A DNA stretch of 64,000 bases from Eonycteris spelaea (GCA_003508835.1 PUFA01000068.1:8131501-8195500), one strand, 5' to 3'; positions 11,635 to 23,416 are shown, numbered from the stretch's first letter. The notes: generated from the letters alone by a model not told the origin. Made by a program: numbers and translations.

Positions 11635-11795
11635 TATCTAACCCGACCTAGATTTCACTCCCAGTCCTACCACTTATCAGTAGGGTTCTTCCAGCAAGTT
11701 GCTTAACTTCTTTGAGTCTCAATTTCCTTATTTGTCAAGTGGGGATAATGTTTTCCACACAGGGTTGCTATGAAGATTAAATAAGACAATAAAAA
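11635..11795 (+). mobile_element. MIR SINE inserted in L2
   Basis: Core 'tttgagtctcaatttcctta' at 11711-11730, then 'gttgctatgaagattaaata'. The expected 3' end is cut off where the 5S-derived sequence begins. Confidence 0.82.
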
Positions 11796-11807
11796 TAAAA
11801 CTCTTTG

Positions 11808-11926
11808 GTCTATGGCCATGCTTCCCTGAACAAGCCGATCTCATTTGATCTCAGAAGCTAAGCAGGGTTGGGCCTGGTTAGTACTTGGATGAGAGAACAC
11901 CTCGGAAGATCAGGTGCTGTAGGCCT
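11808..11926 (+). pseudogene. 5S rRNA pseudogene / 5S-derived retroposon
   Basis: About 119 nt aligned end to end with vertebrate 5S rRNA, from 'gtctatggccat' to 'gtgctgtaggcct'. The internal promoter A-box region 'aagctaagcagggttggg' is almost intact (one CpG-type change). The C-box region ('tggatgagagaacacctc') carries about four changes, so polymerase III transcription is doubtful. An A-rich tail (11927-11943) follows directly, as expected for LINE-mediated retroposition. No clean target duplication was found. Confidence 0.9.
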
Positions 11927-12156
11927 AAAAAATAAAAAATAAGAGATTGTAAACTGACAAGGTCCTTGCAATCTGTGAGGTCAACCAAGGGTTTCCTCAC
12001 CTAAAAAAATAATTGAATAAAAATTTAAAAATAAATAAATAAAGCTTTATACCCAATAAATAAAGAGTACTGACAAGTATTTTAAAATTTTGAACTTAAA
12101 TTTTTTGAGTAAACATTGATTCTTTGCACAAATATTGATCAATAACTCAAAGTGCT

Positions 12157-12158
<2 letters not shown>
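11927..12158 (+). other. A-rich tails and spacer after the 5S copy
   Basis: Two A-rich stretches (11927-11943 and about 12002-12042) bracket a roughly 60-bp non-5S segment. This could be simple flank or the 3' module of a 5S-derived SINE. Confidence 0.4.

Positions 12159-12200
<42 letters not shown>
12159..12200 (+). repeat. (TG)21 microsatellite
   Basis: Pure TG repeat of 42 bp. Confidence 0.98.
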
Positions 12201-12201
<1 letters not shown>

Positions 12202-12775
12202 TGATTTTCACCAGGCAGTAGAAAGTCATTAGAGTTTTCATGCATAGGATTAACAAGTAGGACCTGGTAATAAGAACACTGCTAAAGGCAGCCAGAGACA
12301 GAGAGGAAAGGCAGATGATGTCAGACTAACCCAGGACACTGGCAAGGAAGGTGGGGAAGCTGGGTTGGATAGACTAGATAGCAACAAAATAGATCTGGCA
12401 GGGCTCTGTAATTGGTAAAAGATACTGACCTAGGATGGCCTCCAATTTCTGAATTGGGAGACAAAGGGTCATTAACAAGGGCACAAAACTCAAAAGGAAA
12501 AGAAGGCTCTGGAAGGGAAGGTGGTGAGTCATTTTCGAGCATCTTGATATGAAGCAGTCTGTGGATGAAGATGCCCAGCAGGACATTGGCTAGAGCTAGA
12601 GGCACTGAAGTCATCAGCACATGGCTGGTAGCTCATGCCTTGGCACAGAGGTACATCCCACCATCAGTAGGCAGAGAGAGACAGGCAGAAGATTCAACCT
12701 GGGGAGCCCCAATACTTAGGTTATGAGACAAAAGAGAACCAGCAGAGAGAAGTACAGTGGCAAAGTCACCTCTGA
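12200..12775 (-). mobile_element. L2 LINE, antisense (second piece)
   Basis: Starts with 'ggcagtagaaagtcattaga' and includes 'gaagtcatcagcacatggct' (about 12607) and 'gagaaccagcagagagaag' (about 12735). These occur in this order further toward the 5' side of the same old LINE as 11095-11620. Confidence 0.62.
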
Positions 12776-12829
12776 CTCTTACCACTAGGAGTCTGCCTGC
12801 CCTTTATTGTATATTAGAGTGGACAGGAC

Positions 12830-12990
12830 CCTCAAAGTCCCATAAGTCAACCTTCTGAACACATAAGAAAATGTAAAGGATACGTGGCTTTCCCAAGGTA
12901 ACACAGGACAACGGATTTTGTGCCGCAACTAGAATAGAAGTCACCTGACTTCAATCCAGGGCTCACTCTACTGTCCTTGCTGCTGTGTTT
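12830..12990 (-). mobile_element. MIR SINE
   Basis: 'cccaaggtaacacagg' at 12892-12907 and 'tcaatccagggctcactcta' near the inverted head. Confidence 0.8.
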
Positions 12991-14884
12991 GCCTAGAGGT
13001 GGCCAGCGTGCCGTTCTCTCCCTCTAGGTAGGTGCTTAGCAGATTGACATTCTTTCCTATCTGAAGCAGCCTTCTTTCTCTCAGTCTGGAATAATGACCG
13101 GGTGACATTTCCAGTCAGCTAATGAACCAGCAGCAGTTGTCTGCCACAACTTCTTCATTTCCCCCAAATGTGAGTTCTCAACACGTGGCCACAGCTTTAG
13201 GCAAAACACATTGCACTCCCAGCGAGACACTCAGAAACCTGGAGGAGACTGATGGGGGCTTCTGGTGTGCAATCTGTGACTCTGCACTTGAGTTGAGTCT
13301 GGAGGTTATGATTAGAAACCAGAATAAACAGGATAATCAGTATTTTCTTCTGACGTATGTATAGTCAAATTGTCAAAGAGCCCTGGCCCTCACAAGACTC
13401 CTGAAGGCTTGAGCAGCAGCAGGTGGCCAGTATATACCAAGGGAGAGTTCACAGGGATCTCTCTACTCTGGTCTGTGCATTCTCAATACCGAGACTGGCA
13501 GGCCAGGGGAAATGTATATTGAGCACTGAACTACCAATGCAAGGCATTGTTCCCTGCTAAATAAGCATTCAGGAATAAAAATGTGATTAGACAAAAGCTC
13601 TGTCCAAAGGCAGATTACAAGCGTGTGAAGAATTTGTGGATGAATCCAGCACCTCTAGCCCCAGTCTCTCTCACATCAGAAAGCAATATGAGATCCCCTG
13701 CAGTGTTTTATCTACTGCTTCCAAGTGCCTTGCTGGGCTGGTTTATTGGGGAAGGAGACTTTAAACCAACTTGACCTATGATTGCTCTTTGTTGGGAAAC
13801 AGCTATTGCTAACAATAATATGACCAGAAGATAGACACTCATGTGTCAGTTTACAAGGACTGGGTTTTTGTTTTTGTTTTTTAACCATTACAGGAGTCAT
13901 TGCCAAGGACAATTTACTTTCTATTAGCAAAATGAAACCAGAAATTATTCAAAACTGCTATTAATCATAGAATGAAGAGGTCCTCCTACTCCCCCTATCA
14001 GAGATGAGAGAAGACTGCTCCTCTGAAGTAATGATATGTACTTTCAGCTGCACCCTGGGCAAAAAGACAATAAGAAGAAATTAATGAAAATAATGAAATG
14101 CCTTGTCATTAATGGGACTGTTGCTATTTCTATGGGAAACATCTCCCCTTTTCTGAATATCCAAAGATTTATTTAGCAATAGCATTTATGCTAAAATCTT
14201 GAACAATGTGTTTTAGGCTTTTAATCATCAGATTCACAGTCATGCTCAGATTTACATAGTGGACTGCTTTTGTTTTCTTGTTTGTTTTGGCTAAAACAGG
14301 ATAATACTGAAGTGTCTTTTTTTGTTGTTGTTAATAACTGCATGATATACCATTGCTTTCAGAAATACGTTATTCTTATATGGAATAGATCTTGCCCCAT
14401 GCCCTCAATCTCATCTTTGCTACCAGATGAATTCGATTCATGATGTCTTAGTTTCAGAAATGTTGAGCTGAGAGAACCCTTGGAAACCAATTGAAACTCC
14501 CTAGTTACGAGGTGTAAAAACAGGGATTCTGAGGGATTAAGGGTTGACTTGGTTTCCTCTTTAGTCAGAGGCAGACTCCCCTCTCATCTGCCTTTTCGAC
14601 TTCTCAGCAATGTGGCAAGCCTCCACCACACCGAAGGAATGGATAGATGCAGAAGGAAGCAATAATCATAAGCTCAAATCATCAACATTCACACACAAAA
14701 TTACCTTCTCTTCATCACCCTGGCATTTCAAGGCACATAGGCTGAGATGAAAGCAAGAGGACAGAAAAACAGATGGACATTTCTCCCAAGAAGAGGCCAT
14801 GATGAAATAGTGATACAATCAATTTTAAAAAATAACCTTGGAACAAGATCAAAAAAAAAAAAAAAACAAGATTAATAACAAAGA
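12991..14884. other. Mostly unique DNA with candidate conserved non-coding stretch
   Basis: No exon recognised. 14040-14330 is AT-rich, complex and repeat-free (several ATTAATG/TTTAT motifs), a plausible conserved element. 14460-14560 faintly resembles an old CR1/L3- or MIR-like repeat. An A16 run lies at 14851-14866. Confidence 0.35.
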
Positions 14885-15110
14885 TGATTACATAGTATTT
14901 CCTGTGTACCAGGTATGGTTCCAAGAACTCAAGAATTTTACCTATGTTAATAAGCTAAAAGCCCCTAAGGCAATTATTATCATTATCTCCATCTTACAGA
15001 TGAAAAAGTTGAGGCTCAGAAGGTATACTTCTTCCCCAAAGACACTTAAGGGAGTCACAGGATGGGTTTTTGAACACACAGCTTTGTACTGGAGGTGACA
15101 TTCTCAACCA
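14885..15110 (-). mobile_element. MIR SINE
   Basis: 'atcttacagatgaaaaagtt' at 14991-15010, preceded by the inverted 3' end 'tttcctgtgtaccaggtatg'. Confidence 0.82.
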
Positions 15111-15374
15111 TGATCCTACCAGGATCTCTTGTTGGTCAGTTATAGTTTAGTCCATCCCATCCCTTAGGAGTAGCCACTGTCTCTAAGGGAATGAGCACAC
15201 TCAGAGCTGGAGAAATGTTAAATGCCCCTCAACATCTTGTCTATAGTTTTATTCTCGACTTTTTCTGAACAGGACATTGCAACAGGCAGCTTCTTCAGGT
15301 GCCCTTGGGAGCCTCCGTGATGAATGTGGGGTGAGGTAAAGATATCTGGGGAAAGGGAGGAAATTGTTCTATGT

Positions 15375-15565
15375 TTACTGAACTTCTAGTATGCTCCAGG
15401 TGCCTTAAATATCCTCATGATACCTTCATCCAACAGATAAGGACCGCTGAGGCCTAGAGAAATGACCTGCCTCACCCAAGGTCACCCAGCTTTCAGGTGG
15501 CCAGCCATCATTTCTTTCTGCATCTGCCTGGTTCCACAGCCCTTGCTCTGAGCCGCCGTGTTATA
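15375..15565 (-). mobile_element. MIR SINE
   Basis: 'cccaaggtcacccagc' at 15475-15490; 'gttccacagcccttgctctg' marks the inverted head. Confidence 0.85.
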
Positions 15566-16889
15566 TTGCCTCTCAGGTCTTGTTTTTATGCTGAGTTAAT
15601 TGTTAACTATGTGTTGAATGCATAGGGTACTGTGATGGCACAGGAATAGCTGCAGAAATGACTTAAAGAAGCCATCCTGGGCCAGATACAGGTCAGCAGG
15701 GACCCCGGAGAGAAACTTGATGGGCTTAGGCTGCCTATGAGGCCCACCAATTCCCAGGGTAATATCTACTGCATCAAGTTCCTCCGTGTACCTCTCTGCA
15801 AAGTTGTAATTGTCAAGTTAAGCCTTGTTTGAGGTCTATGCTCCTCACAGAGTAAACCATTCTTCTTACACAACTCTCCCCACTCCCCTGCCCCACCAGA
15901 GGGAAAATTACAATCATTAATCTCAATGAAGAGAAACATCAGACTTTGATTTCCTTACCATGGGTCCCCATTATTCATACTTTAAATATTTGGTGATGCT
16001 AAGATGACAAGTATAGAAATAAGTTTCCAGGAAAGGGAAGAACCAGGACCGATAGATACTGTTTTCTTCTGGCCAGGAGGCCATGCTTAAAATATTTAAC
16101 CACCTGTTGCTTCTTAGATTCAAGATGCAACACAGACTTGTCTCTACCACTTTCAAAAAAGAGATCCGATTCCTTTTATAGACCTTTGTGTCAGGATGCC
16201 TTTGCCTGCACAGCCTTTCAACAAAACCAGGTTTCCTACTATTTCCTCCTGATAAACCACCCTGAGTTTTTAAAGGATCAACTCGAAGTCTACTTCCTGA
16301 TACTTCCGGCCAGAGGAACAGGCCAAATGTACATCCTGGGGAATTAGATGTAATTTTTCTGGGTTCCTGGTTTGCATGTTAGTCACCCCAGATATCTGAG
16401 AACTTCTTAAAAGTAAGAAAAGGCTCTTTTCCTCTGTGCCAGAGAGCCCTGTCAGTGTTTAGTCCTGGATGGCATGCTCAGTACTCTTACAGCCAAAAGC
16501 ATTTAAGGCACATAATAAAGAAACAGTAGGGCAACAAAATGAAATCAAAAGAGATTCCTCTTGATTGACATTAGGTTGAAGGCCCAACTCTACCCAGTTA
16601 GCCACAGACTCTTACATTCAAAAACCATGGTGCAACTGAATCACTGATAGTTATTGCTCAGACTCTGCACAGTGCAGGTGGAGTCCAAGTTGACTTGGAG
16701 TAGGTCTGGCAATAGCAGCCAGTTCCTAAGGGACCCAAGGCCTTTCAGAAGAGCCAGTGTAACTGCGCTTCTGAAATCAGGGGGCACTTAAGGGATATCA
16801 GATCGACTTTTCTCTGTGCCTCAGTGTCCTCCTTCATAAAATGGAAATGGAGGTGCCAAAGAGTAGTAATAATAGAAAAAAAAAATGAA
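15566..16889. other. Unique DNA, no gene seen
   Basis: No repeat family or coding exon recognised in 1.3 kb. Open frames of 60-70 codons on both strands look random. Confidence 0.4.
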
Positions 16890-17035
16890 CACTGGGAAAC
16901 ACTTTTAAGTGTATATCACACATTTATAGCCAGTAGGTCATTTGACTCTCAAAGTAGGTAAAACAAGCAGTAACTTCATGCATGGTTTACACATGGGGAG
17001 ACCAGTACTCTGAGGAATGAGGAAAGTAGAAAAGG
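16890..17035 (-). mobile_element. MIR SINE, diverged
   Basis: 'catggtttacacatggggag' at 16981-17000 corresponds to the inverted core. The rest is weak. Confidence 0.5.
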
Positions 17036-17049
17036 AAATTGGCAATAAT

Positions 17050-17850
17050 CGAGCAGCTACTAGGTAGCATAATTTGGCAGGCAGTGTCTAAGTGGCTACC
17101 TGAGCTAGGCATCGGAGATAAAAAGTTAACTAACCTGCCTTTCCTGCCTTAGAGGAACCTGTCCTATGTTTTTGTTACAGAAGCACAGACTGAAGGCCTA
17201 CCATTTCAATAGAAAATAATGATAATAGTAAGTACTTTATCAAAGACACATAATGCATATCAGAGTAATCAAGGAGGATTTGCAGAGGAGGTAACAGACA
17301 TCGTTGTATAGCCTAAGAGTTAACCAGGTGAAGAGGGAAGAGGAGTGAAGAGGCTTTTCAGACACAGGAAACAGCATAAAGAAAGCAGAAGAAGGCAGTT
17401 ACCACATGTATTAAAGACAAACAAACAAACAAACAAACAAAAAACAGTTCTGGGTCCCTGGAGTATAGACTGAGTCAGGGCAAGGAGAGGTGAGCTGTGA
17501 TGTAGAGAGATGGAGTGATTCAGATTCAAGTCACCGAAGACTCTGTGAGTTATACTGAAGAGGGCTGATGTTGATGATGGTGCGGGAGCACCGCTGGATT
17601 ACTTAAGCAGAGCCATGCCACATCCCATCTGTGGTTTCAAAAGATCATTCTGACAGCTGTATGGAGGCTGGAAAAGGAACAAGGCAAGGCATTTAAGGCT
17701 GGAGGCAGAGCGGTCAGAGCAGAGGTTGTTGCAGTGATCCTGTGGGGAGCAGATAGAAGCCTGAACGAGGGCAGTGACAGCAGAGATGGAGAGAGAGGGA
17801 GGAAGTTGGGGAGGTAGGGTCAGCAGGACTTGTTGGTACCATGAGGAGGA
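17050..17850 (-). mobile_element. L2 LINE 3' part, antisense
   Basis: Long diverged L2. Inverted 3' end near 17050-17170, then 'aaagatcattctgacagctg' (about 17640) and 'gaggttgttgcagtgatcct' (about 17722), matching the L2 blocks that encode the 3' reading-frame region. A (CAAA)n tract interrupts it at 17417-17444. Confidence 0.7.
17417..17444 (+). repeat. (CAAA)n microsatellite
   Basis: About seven CAAA units followed by A6. Confidence 0.95.
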
Positions 17851-18884
17851 GCGTAAGGCAGCTTCTTCACCTCAGACTTCCCACTGTGACGTCTTGACAA
17901 TGTCACCTTGGAAAGAAGCAACTAGATGGAAGATTGAAAAGATGATGGGTGCATATTTCACACACCAAATCTCTAAGGACTCAGAGGGAGACAGAGGTGC
18001 AAAATGCTAAATGCTGCTTTTTTTTTTTTCTTCTTCAGATTTTGGTGTTGAAAAGGCTGGATTATTTAAAGCTCCATGTAAAAATATACACTTGGATAAA
18101 GATGTGCTGGCTCCATAAATTCGTAGTCAATGTCTTCAGACATGGGACACAATTTTTTAAAATATGGGAGGGAAAGCAGGTGAGAGGGAAACACATTTTA
18201 TGCCAATCATTGTGTAAACAACCTGACTTTGCTGATGGGAAAATAGACCTTGAAAAAGTGCAATTCATCAATACAGCAGAGGTCAGACTCCAGTAAATAA
18301 AAGAAAATTGCTATAATTGCTGATAAAATGCAGCTTTTGTCATTTCATTTATGCATTTCAATTGCAATTAGATTAACAAGGATTTCAAGGGAGAAAAATT
18401 TCCATTGCAAACTACTTTTCAGATTGAACAAGCAAGGAGTTTCAGAAATAGCTCAGAATCTACAATTATGGGCCCAAAGGGATAGCCAGTGCCAGGTCTT
18501 CTCCCTCCATAATCCTTTAGTCTCATCTCTAGTAGAGTGGCTATATTTTTAGGCCTGATTCCAGGGGCATGCAGGGGAGAGGCCTAGGGAGTGCGGACAG
18601 TTCAGTGGTGTTATGAGCAATAAGGGGGTGCACCATCTGAAAAGAATTTTAAAACAGTGATAAAACCAAAAGTCTGCCTACTTTTTATTCTCCCAGTGTT
18701 CTGGCAATTCTAAACAATGTCAATGACAAGACATTATTTCCAGGGGCACCCTTCTCCCATCATATTCCTTGGTAAACCTAGTTTACCTAGTTTGCCTAAG
18801 TCCATGAATTTTTAGGCCAGCAATGGTGCTCCAGAATTTGATGATGAACACCATTCACTCATTTATTCACTCATGAATTCAGCA
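17851..18884. other. Unique DNA with candidate conserved segment
   Basis: No repeat recognised until about 18855, where 'tcattcactcatgaattcagc' suggests an inverted L2 tail. 18300-18450 is AT-rich with homeodomain-like 'gcaattagattaac' and could be a conserved non-coding element. Confidence 0.3.
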
Positions 18885-19075
18885 AGTATTTGTGCACTTC
18901 ACTGAACCTTCATACTAGTCTATGAGGTAGATGTCACACCTCTATTTTACAATGAGAATCCTGAGGCTCAGAGAAGTGAAGAAACTTTCCCATAGAAATC
19001 CAAACCTTGGGTAAAAAAATCAGAATTTGAATTTAAGGCTATCTTAACTCGAAAAAGTCTACAGTTTTTTCCACC
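18885..19075 (-). mobile_element. MIR SINE
   Basis: 'ctgaggctcagagaagtgaa' at 18961-18980, preceded by 'ctattttacaatgagaatc'. Confidence 0.82.
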
Positions 19076-19159
19076 TTAGCAATGTTTTAATAAACAGCTA
19101 TCCTGGGTACCACTGATCTTTTCCTGGAGACAGATCCCTGACCCCTTCAGGCTTCTTTC

Positions 19160-19255
19160 AAGGGAACTTAGCCTGGGGAAGGGTGGAGTGGGATGGGGTG
19201 AGGTGGGGTGAGGTGGGGTAGGGTAGGGAGTGGGAGGTAGGTGGAAGTGGGAAGA
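19160..19255 (+). repeat. G-rich low-complexity (GGGTGA/GGGTA)n tract
   Basis: Several imperfect units of GGGGTGAGGT and GGGTA. Many GGG runs make a G-quadruplex possible on this strand. Confidence 0.85.
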
Positions 19256-20695
19256 GGAGTATTTATGATCCCAAATATAAGTGATGTTTTTAGCCCAATA
19301 ATTCCCTCAAATTAATATTTCTACATCCACACTTACTATAGGAACTAGATATTTCTATACCAATGGGAAGATAGAAGGACAAAGGAAGCAAAGATGATCG
19401 GAAAGTTATTTTCTAAATGTACTGAGATATGTACACCTGACTCATTAAAAAAAAAGAAAAGAAAAGAAAAGGCTAGATGTCAGACAAAGGTATGGGTCAG
19501 ACGGAGCAGAACTGTTCATGGAGTATGAAAAATCAACTCCACAGTGTTCCCAGAGCATCCACCTGGTGCCCAGGATGCCTAAGTCATGGTTAAGTCAGGA
19601 CCCTGCTTGCAGAGCTTGTGTTCCTGTGAAGGGCTTCTCCTGCCTCTGTCACCATAAGAGAGATGATGTACACATGGGTAAACATTTGTCTTTTCCAAAA
19701 GAACCGATCTTTTCCTAAAAACACCAAAAATGATGACACAGTTATTTTCAAAAATTAATTATAAAAATCATACCTCACAATCACTATGCTAACTTGTAAT
19801 TGTTAAAAAAAAAAAAACACAAAAATACCAGTAAGAATCACTCTTTTTGGACTAGGGCATTTATGAGATAGGTTATGTGCAATTGCTGGCTCTCCTGATC
19901 AAGGAAGGCTATAGATGCAAGTGAGTGAGAATAGATGAGGAAGCACGAAGCTCTGGGCAAAGTGCTGTGGGAGCCCACGGTCAGAGGATTGCTTCCAGTT
20001 GGAAGGCTAGCACGGGCTTCCCAATACTGGTGACCTTTTATAAGAGTCCTGTTACAAGTTCGACCAATGTAGCTGGGACAAGAACAGGGTTTTAAGTAAA
20101 AGAAACAGCTTAATTAGAGGCACAGTGATGAGGAAACACAGACATGAAATCCAAAAACTAGACCAGAACCAGACAAATCTGTCACAGAATTAGGAAAGTG
20201 GTGGATAAAAGCCTGGGACCTCGAATGCCAACACATATGCAATGCCTCGGTTATGATAATCTCCATGAGACATAAGCTGTTTCCTCCTTAAGCCAGAGCA
20301 AACTGAAATTCCCCGTATGTTGAGACGGGACCATTGTGAGGATCTTTCTCATTGAAAGGAATTACTATTAAGTTCATACTGACGGTGTGAAAATGGGGCT
20401 TCAAAGCAGTCAAAATACAGTAACTAGTAAGCGACGATGCTTCAGATTAATTAGGTTAGCACCCAGGTCAATTAAATTTAGAAGCCTATGGTCCTTGCAT
20501 TGCACAAGATTGCCTAAAATGCTCCCTGCATGTAGTCAGCTCCCAACAATCACCTTCCCTAGAAGTGGTGAGAATCTGGCATCCAAGTCTTAAACCCTCT
20601 CTGATAAGAATCTGAGGCACTTATGCAACTGAATATAAGATATCTATGGGTGACTTCCTCAAGCCCTAACTTCCCTGTTATCAAGGACAGCCTGC
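19256..20695. other. Unique DNA, no gene seen
   Basis: Only a small (AAAAG)n tract at about 19448-19472 and an A12 run at about 19806 stand out. Confidence 0.4.
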
Positions 20696-20699
20696 CATA

Positions 20700-20840
20700 T
20701 GATTTGGACCTAAGGAACTTAAATATAAGTGATGATAGTAACGCCTAGCTTATAAGGTTGTTGCTAGGTTCAAATAACATAATATATGAATGCATTCACC
20801 ATCATTGTATATAGTGGGCTCTGATAAATCGTTGTAATTA
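20700..20840 (+). mobile_element. MIR SINE, 3' half
   Basis: 'gataaggttgttgctaggtt'-like region (about 20750) and the tail 'gggctctgataaatcg' fit the MIR 3' end. Weak. Confidence 0.5.
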
Positions 20841-20879
20841 TTCACTCTTTTAGTAAAGAAATCATCAAATATTCTACCC

Positions 20880-21185
20880 CAGGAGTGACATCAGCAAAAA
20901 TAGTAAAGTAGGAAGTGCCAAAATCTCATCTATGTACAAAAGCGGTGAATAAATTAGCAAAAAGTATAAAAATGAATGTTATCAGAACTCAGAAAAGTAA
21001 TCAAGAGTTTACAGCAACCAGGCAAATGCTTAATCAAGAAACAACAGCTAAACCTCAGTATTTAAGGCAATCTATGTTGAATCACTAGCTGCAATATATA
21101 CATTTATCAGATCATCACATTGTACACTTTATACTTGCACAATGACATATGTCAATTACATTTCAATAAAGCTGGAGGAAAAAAA
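20880..21185 (+). mobile_element. L1 with 5' UTR joined directly to 3' end
   Basis: The first about 185 bp ('gtgacatcagcaaaaat', 'aagtaggaagtgccaaa') resemble the 5' UTR start of old L1 elements. About 21085-21178 is a typical L1 3' terminus ('gtcaattacatttcaataaa') with AATAAA at 21165-21170 and an A7 tail. Both open reading frames are absent. The joint is near 21065-21085. Deletion, or retroposition of a spliced L1 RNA, would explain it. Confidence 0.55.
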
Positions 21186-21890
21186 TGCCCAACATTATTA
21201 GTCATTAGGAAAATGCAAATCAAATCACAGTGAGATACCACAGCACACCCACTAGAATGGTTATAATTTTTTTAATGGAAAATAACAAGTGTTGGGAGGA
21301 TGTGATGAGATTAGAACTTCACACATTGCTGATGGGAATATAAAATGGTACTACTATGAAAAACTGGAAATTCCTTTAAAAGTTTGACATGTAAATAGCA
21401 AGTCCCAAGAGAACTGAAAACAGGTGTTCAAGGAAAAACATGCCCACAAATGTTCATAACAGCATTATTTATAATAGCCAAAAAGTGGAAACAAGCCAAA
21501 CATAAAATCAATCAGTGAATGGATAAATAAAATGTGGTATATCCAGACAATGGAATAGTATTCACCTATAAAAAGAAATGAAGTACCAATACATGCTACA
21601 ATCTAGATAGGCCTTGAAAACATTATGCTAAGCAAAAAAAGCTAAACACAAAAGACAACATATTGTGGGATTCCACTTATCTGAGATTTCTAGAATAGGC
21701 ATATGCATAGAGAAAACAGATTAATGGTTGTCAGGGTGTGGGCATGGGAGAACCAGGACTAACTGTTCAATGAACATGGTTTTCTTTTTGCTGTTATGTA
21801 AATATTCTGTAATTTAATAGTAGTGATAGTTTGACAACATTGTGAATATATAAAATGTATAGTTTAAAATGGTGAGAAAAATGCATTGTA
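21186..21890 (+). mobile_element. L1 3' fragment (ORF2 end plus 3' UTR)
   Basis: Clear L1 text: 'gaaaatgcaaatcaaatcac' (about 21210), 'gcattatttataatagccaa' (about 21463), 'aacattatgctaagcaaaa' and the 3' UTR 'gacaacattgtgaatat'. Truncated at the 5' side and riddled with changes. Confidence 0.88.
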
Positions 21891-22079
21891 TGGGGAATGC
21901 CACAGTCAAGGAAAAGCCAGAGTAGTTGGGAAGATGAGATATGTACATGAAAAAGAATAAAACATACCAAAAAATCAATTTAAATCAATGAGAGAAATGA
22001 GAAGAAAATAAAAGTTTAAAATATTACAAATTTATGAACATTTCAAAACATGAGGAAAGAAATTAAAAACCATACATAA

Positions 22080-22320
22080 ACTAAGAGAATATTTGCAACA
22101 GACAGGATGGATGGTTGTATGTGTGCATGTTTGTGTGTGATATACTCATCGATAAGCAAAAAACAACCACAGAAAAGGTCTAAAAACATGAACAGAACAA
22201 GAGAAAAATGTTCACCCTCTCTGGTAATTAAAGAAAAGCAAATTAAAACAAAATGCCATCAAATTTCTATTTTAATAATAATAATAATATTCAATGTTGC
22301 AATAATGTAATAAGACAAGC
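22080..22320 (+). mobile_element. L1 fragment
   Basis: 'aaaaatgttcaccctctctg' (about 22205) and 'aagcaaattaaaacaaaatg' match the L1 ORF2 3' region. 21891-22079 and 22321-22854 are AT-rich and may be further decayed L1, but I cannot place them. Confidence 0.55.
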
Positions 22321-22854
22321 ATCATAATGCATTGCTTGTAAAACCATAAACCATTATAATCCAGAAATGAATTTAACCATGGGTATTAAAGAGCCTTCAA
22401 AATATTCAGAGTCTATCTAAGATTCCATGGCTTTTAAAAGATGAAATATATAGACATGGACTGAAATAACATTTGCATTGCCAGTGTTAGGATTTTTAAA
22501 TAAGGTATTTATGCTCATTGAAAAACATCTCAAACAATAATAAGTACAAAAAGTCAAGCAAAATCTTACTGCCTTATAATAACCAACATTAAAATAAGGG
22601 ACCACATTTCAGATACATTTCTGAACCTGCATACAGAAAGTCAGGTCGGTGAGGTTGCTTGGTAATAAGTGTTTGGATAGATGAAAATAATTTCATAAAA
22701 TGGTCTCATGCTAGTATTAGGAGAACAAATCATTCCACTTATTTTACATAATTTACAGAAAAAAATAGTAATTGAAGTAAAATGGGGGATTCTTAAACTT
22801 TGGGCAAATGTTTCTTTATCACAAGGAAGTTCATTTATAGCACATTAAAAATAT

Positions 22855-23416
22855 TGTATTGGTTTCCTAGGGCCACTCTAATAAAATACCGCATATTAGG
22901 TGCAACAGAAATTTATTTTCTCACAATTCTGGAGGTCAGAATTCCAAAATCAAAGTGGTGGCAGGGCTGTGCCACTGAAAGTCCTACTAAAGGATCTGTT
23001 TTAAGCCTCTCTCCTAGCTTCTGATAGCCTTAGGTGTTTGTGGACTTGTAGGTGGCCATCATCTCTGTGCATGTCTGTCTTGTGTCCAAATTTCCCCCTT
23101 TTCATAAAAGCATCAACCAGATTGGTTTAGGGCCCAACCTAATGACTTCATTTTAAATTTGATTACCTCTGTAAAGACCGTGTCTCAAAATAGAGTCATA
23201 TTCTGAGGTCCTAGGCAGCAGAAAAGAGGAAAATCAACCATGAGGAAGCCATAGGTATGAGTCTACGTGAGCTGAGCAGGACTGTTGAGGACAGCACCTT
23301 GTGGACACCACTCGTTCACAGGGTCACCAGGAGTTGGAGCCCATTCAACCACATGTAACAGTAAGGGGTTAGAACTCCACTGTATCATTTAGGGGGATAC
23401 AGTTCAACCCATATCA
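22855..23416 (-). mobile_element. MLT1-type solo LTR carrying a nested insertion
   Basis: Reverse complement LTR from 'tgtattggtttcctaggg' to 'gttcaacccatatca'. The flanking 5-mers AATAT and AATGT differ at one base, consistent with an ERVL 5-bp duplication. The LTR is interrupted at about 23216-23366 by an RTE/BovB-like segment and resumes at 'ggttagaactccac'. Confidence 0.88.
23216..23366 (+). mobile_element. RTE/BovB-type LINE 3' end or derived SINE
   Basis: About 150 bp inside the MLT1. Its end 'agggtcaccaggagttggag' followed by 'cccattcaaccacatgtaac' aligns with the RTE-clade 3' terminus known from BovB and afrotherian RTE/AfroSINE elements (a GGGTCGC..GAGTCGGA..CGACTCGACGGC..TAACA pattern). 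Most differences are CpG decay. The upstream 'gctgagcaggactgttgagg' also fits the RTE 3' region. Confidence 0.6.

Noticed and set aside
11808..11926. Functional 5S rRNA gene
   Set aside because: Several changes in the C-box region and a post-terminal A-rich tail instead of a T-run terminator indicate a retroposed copy.
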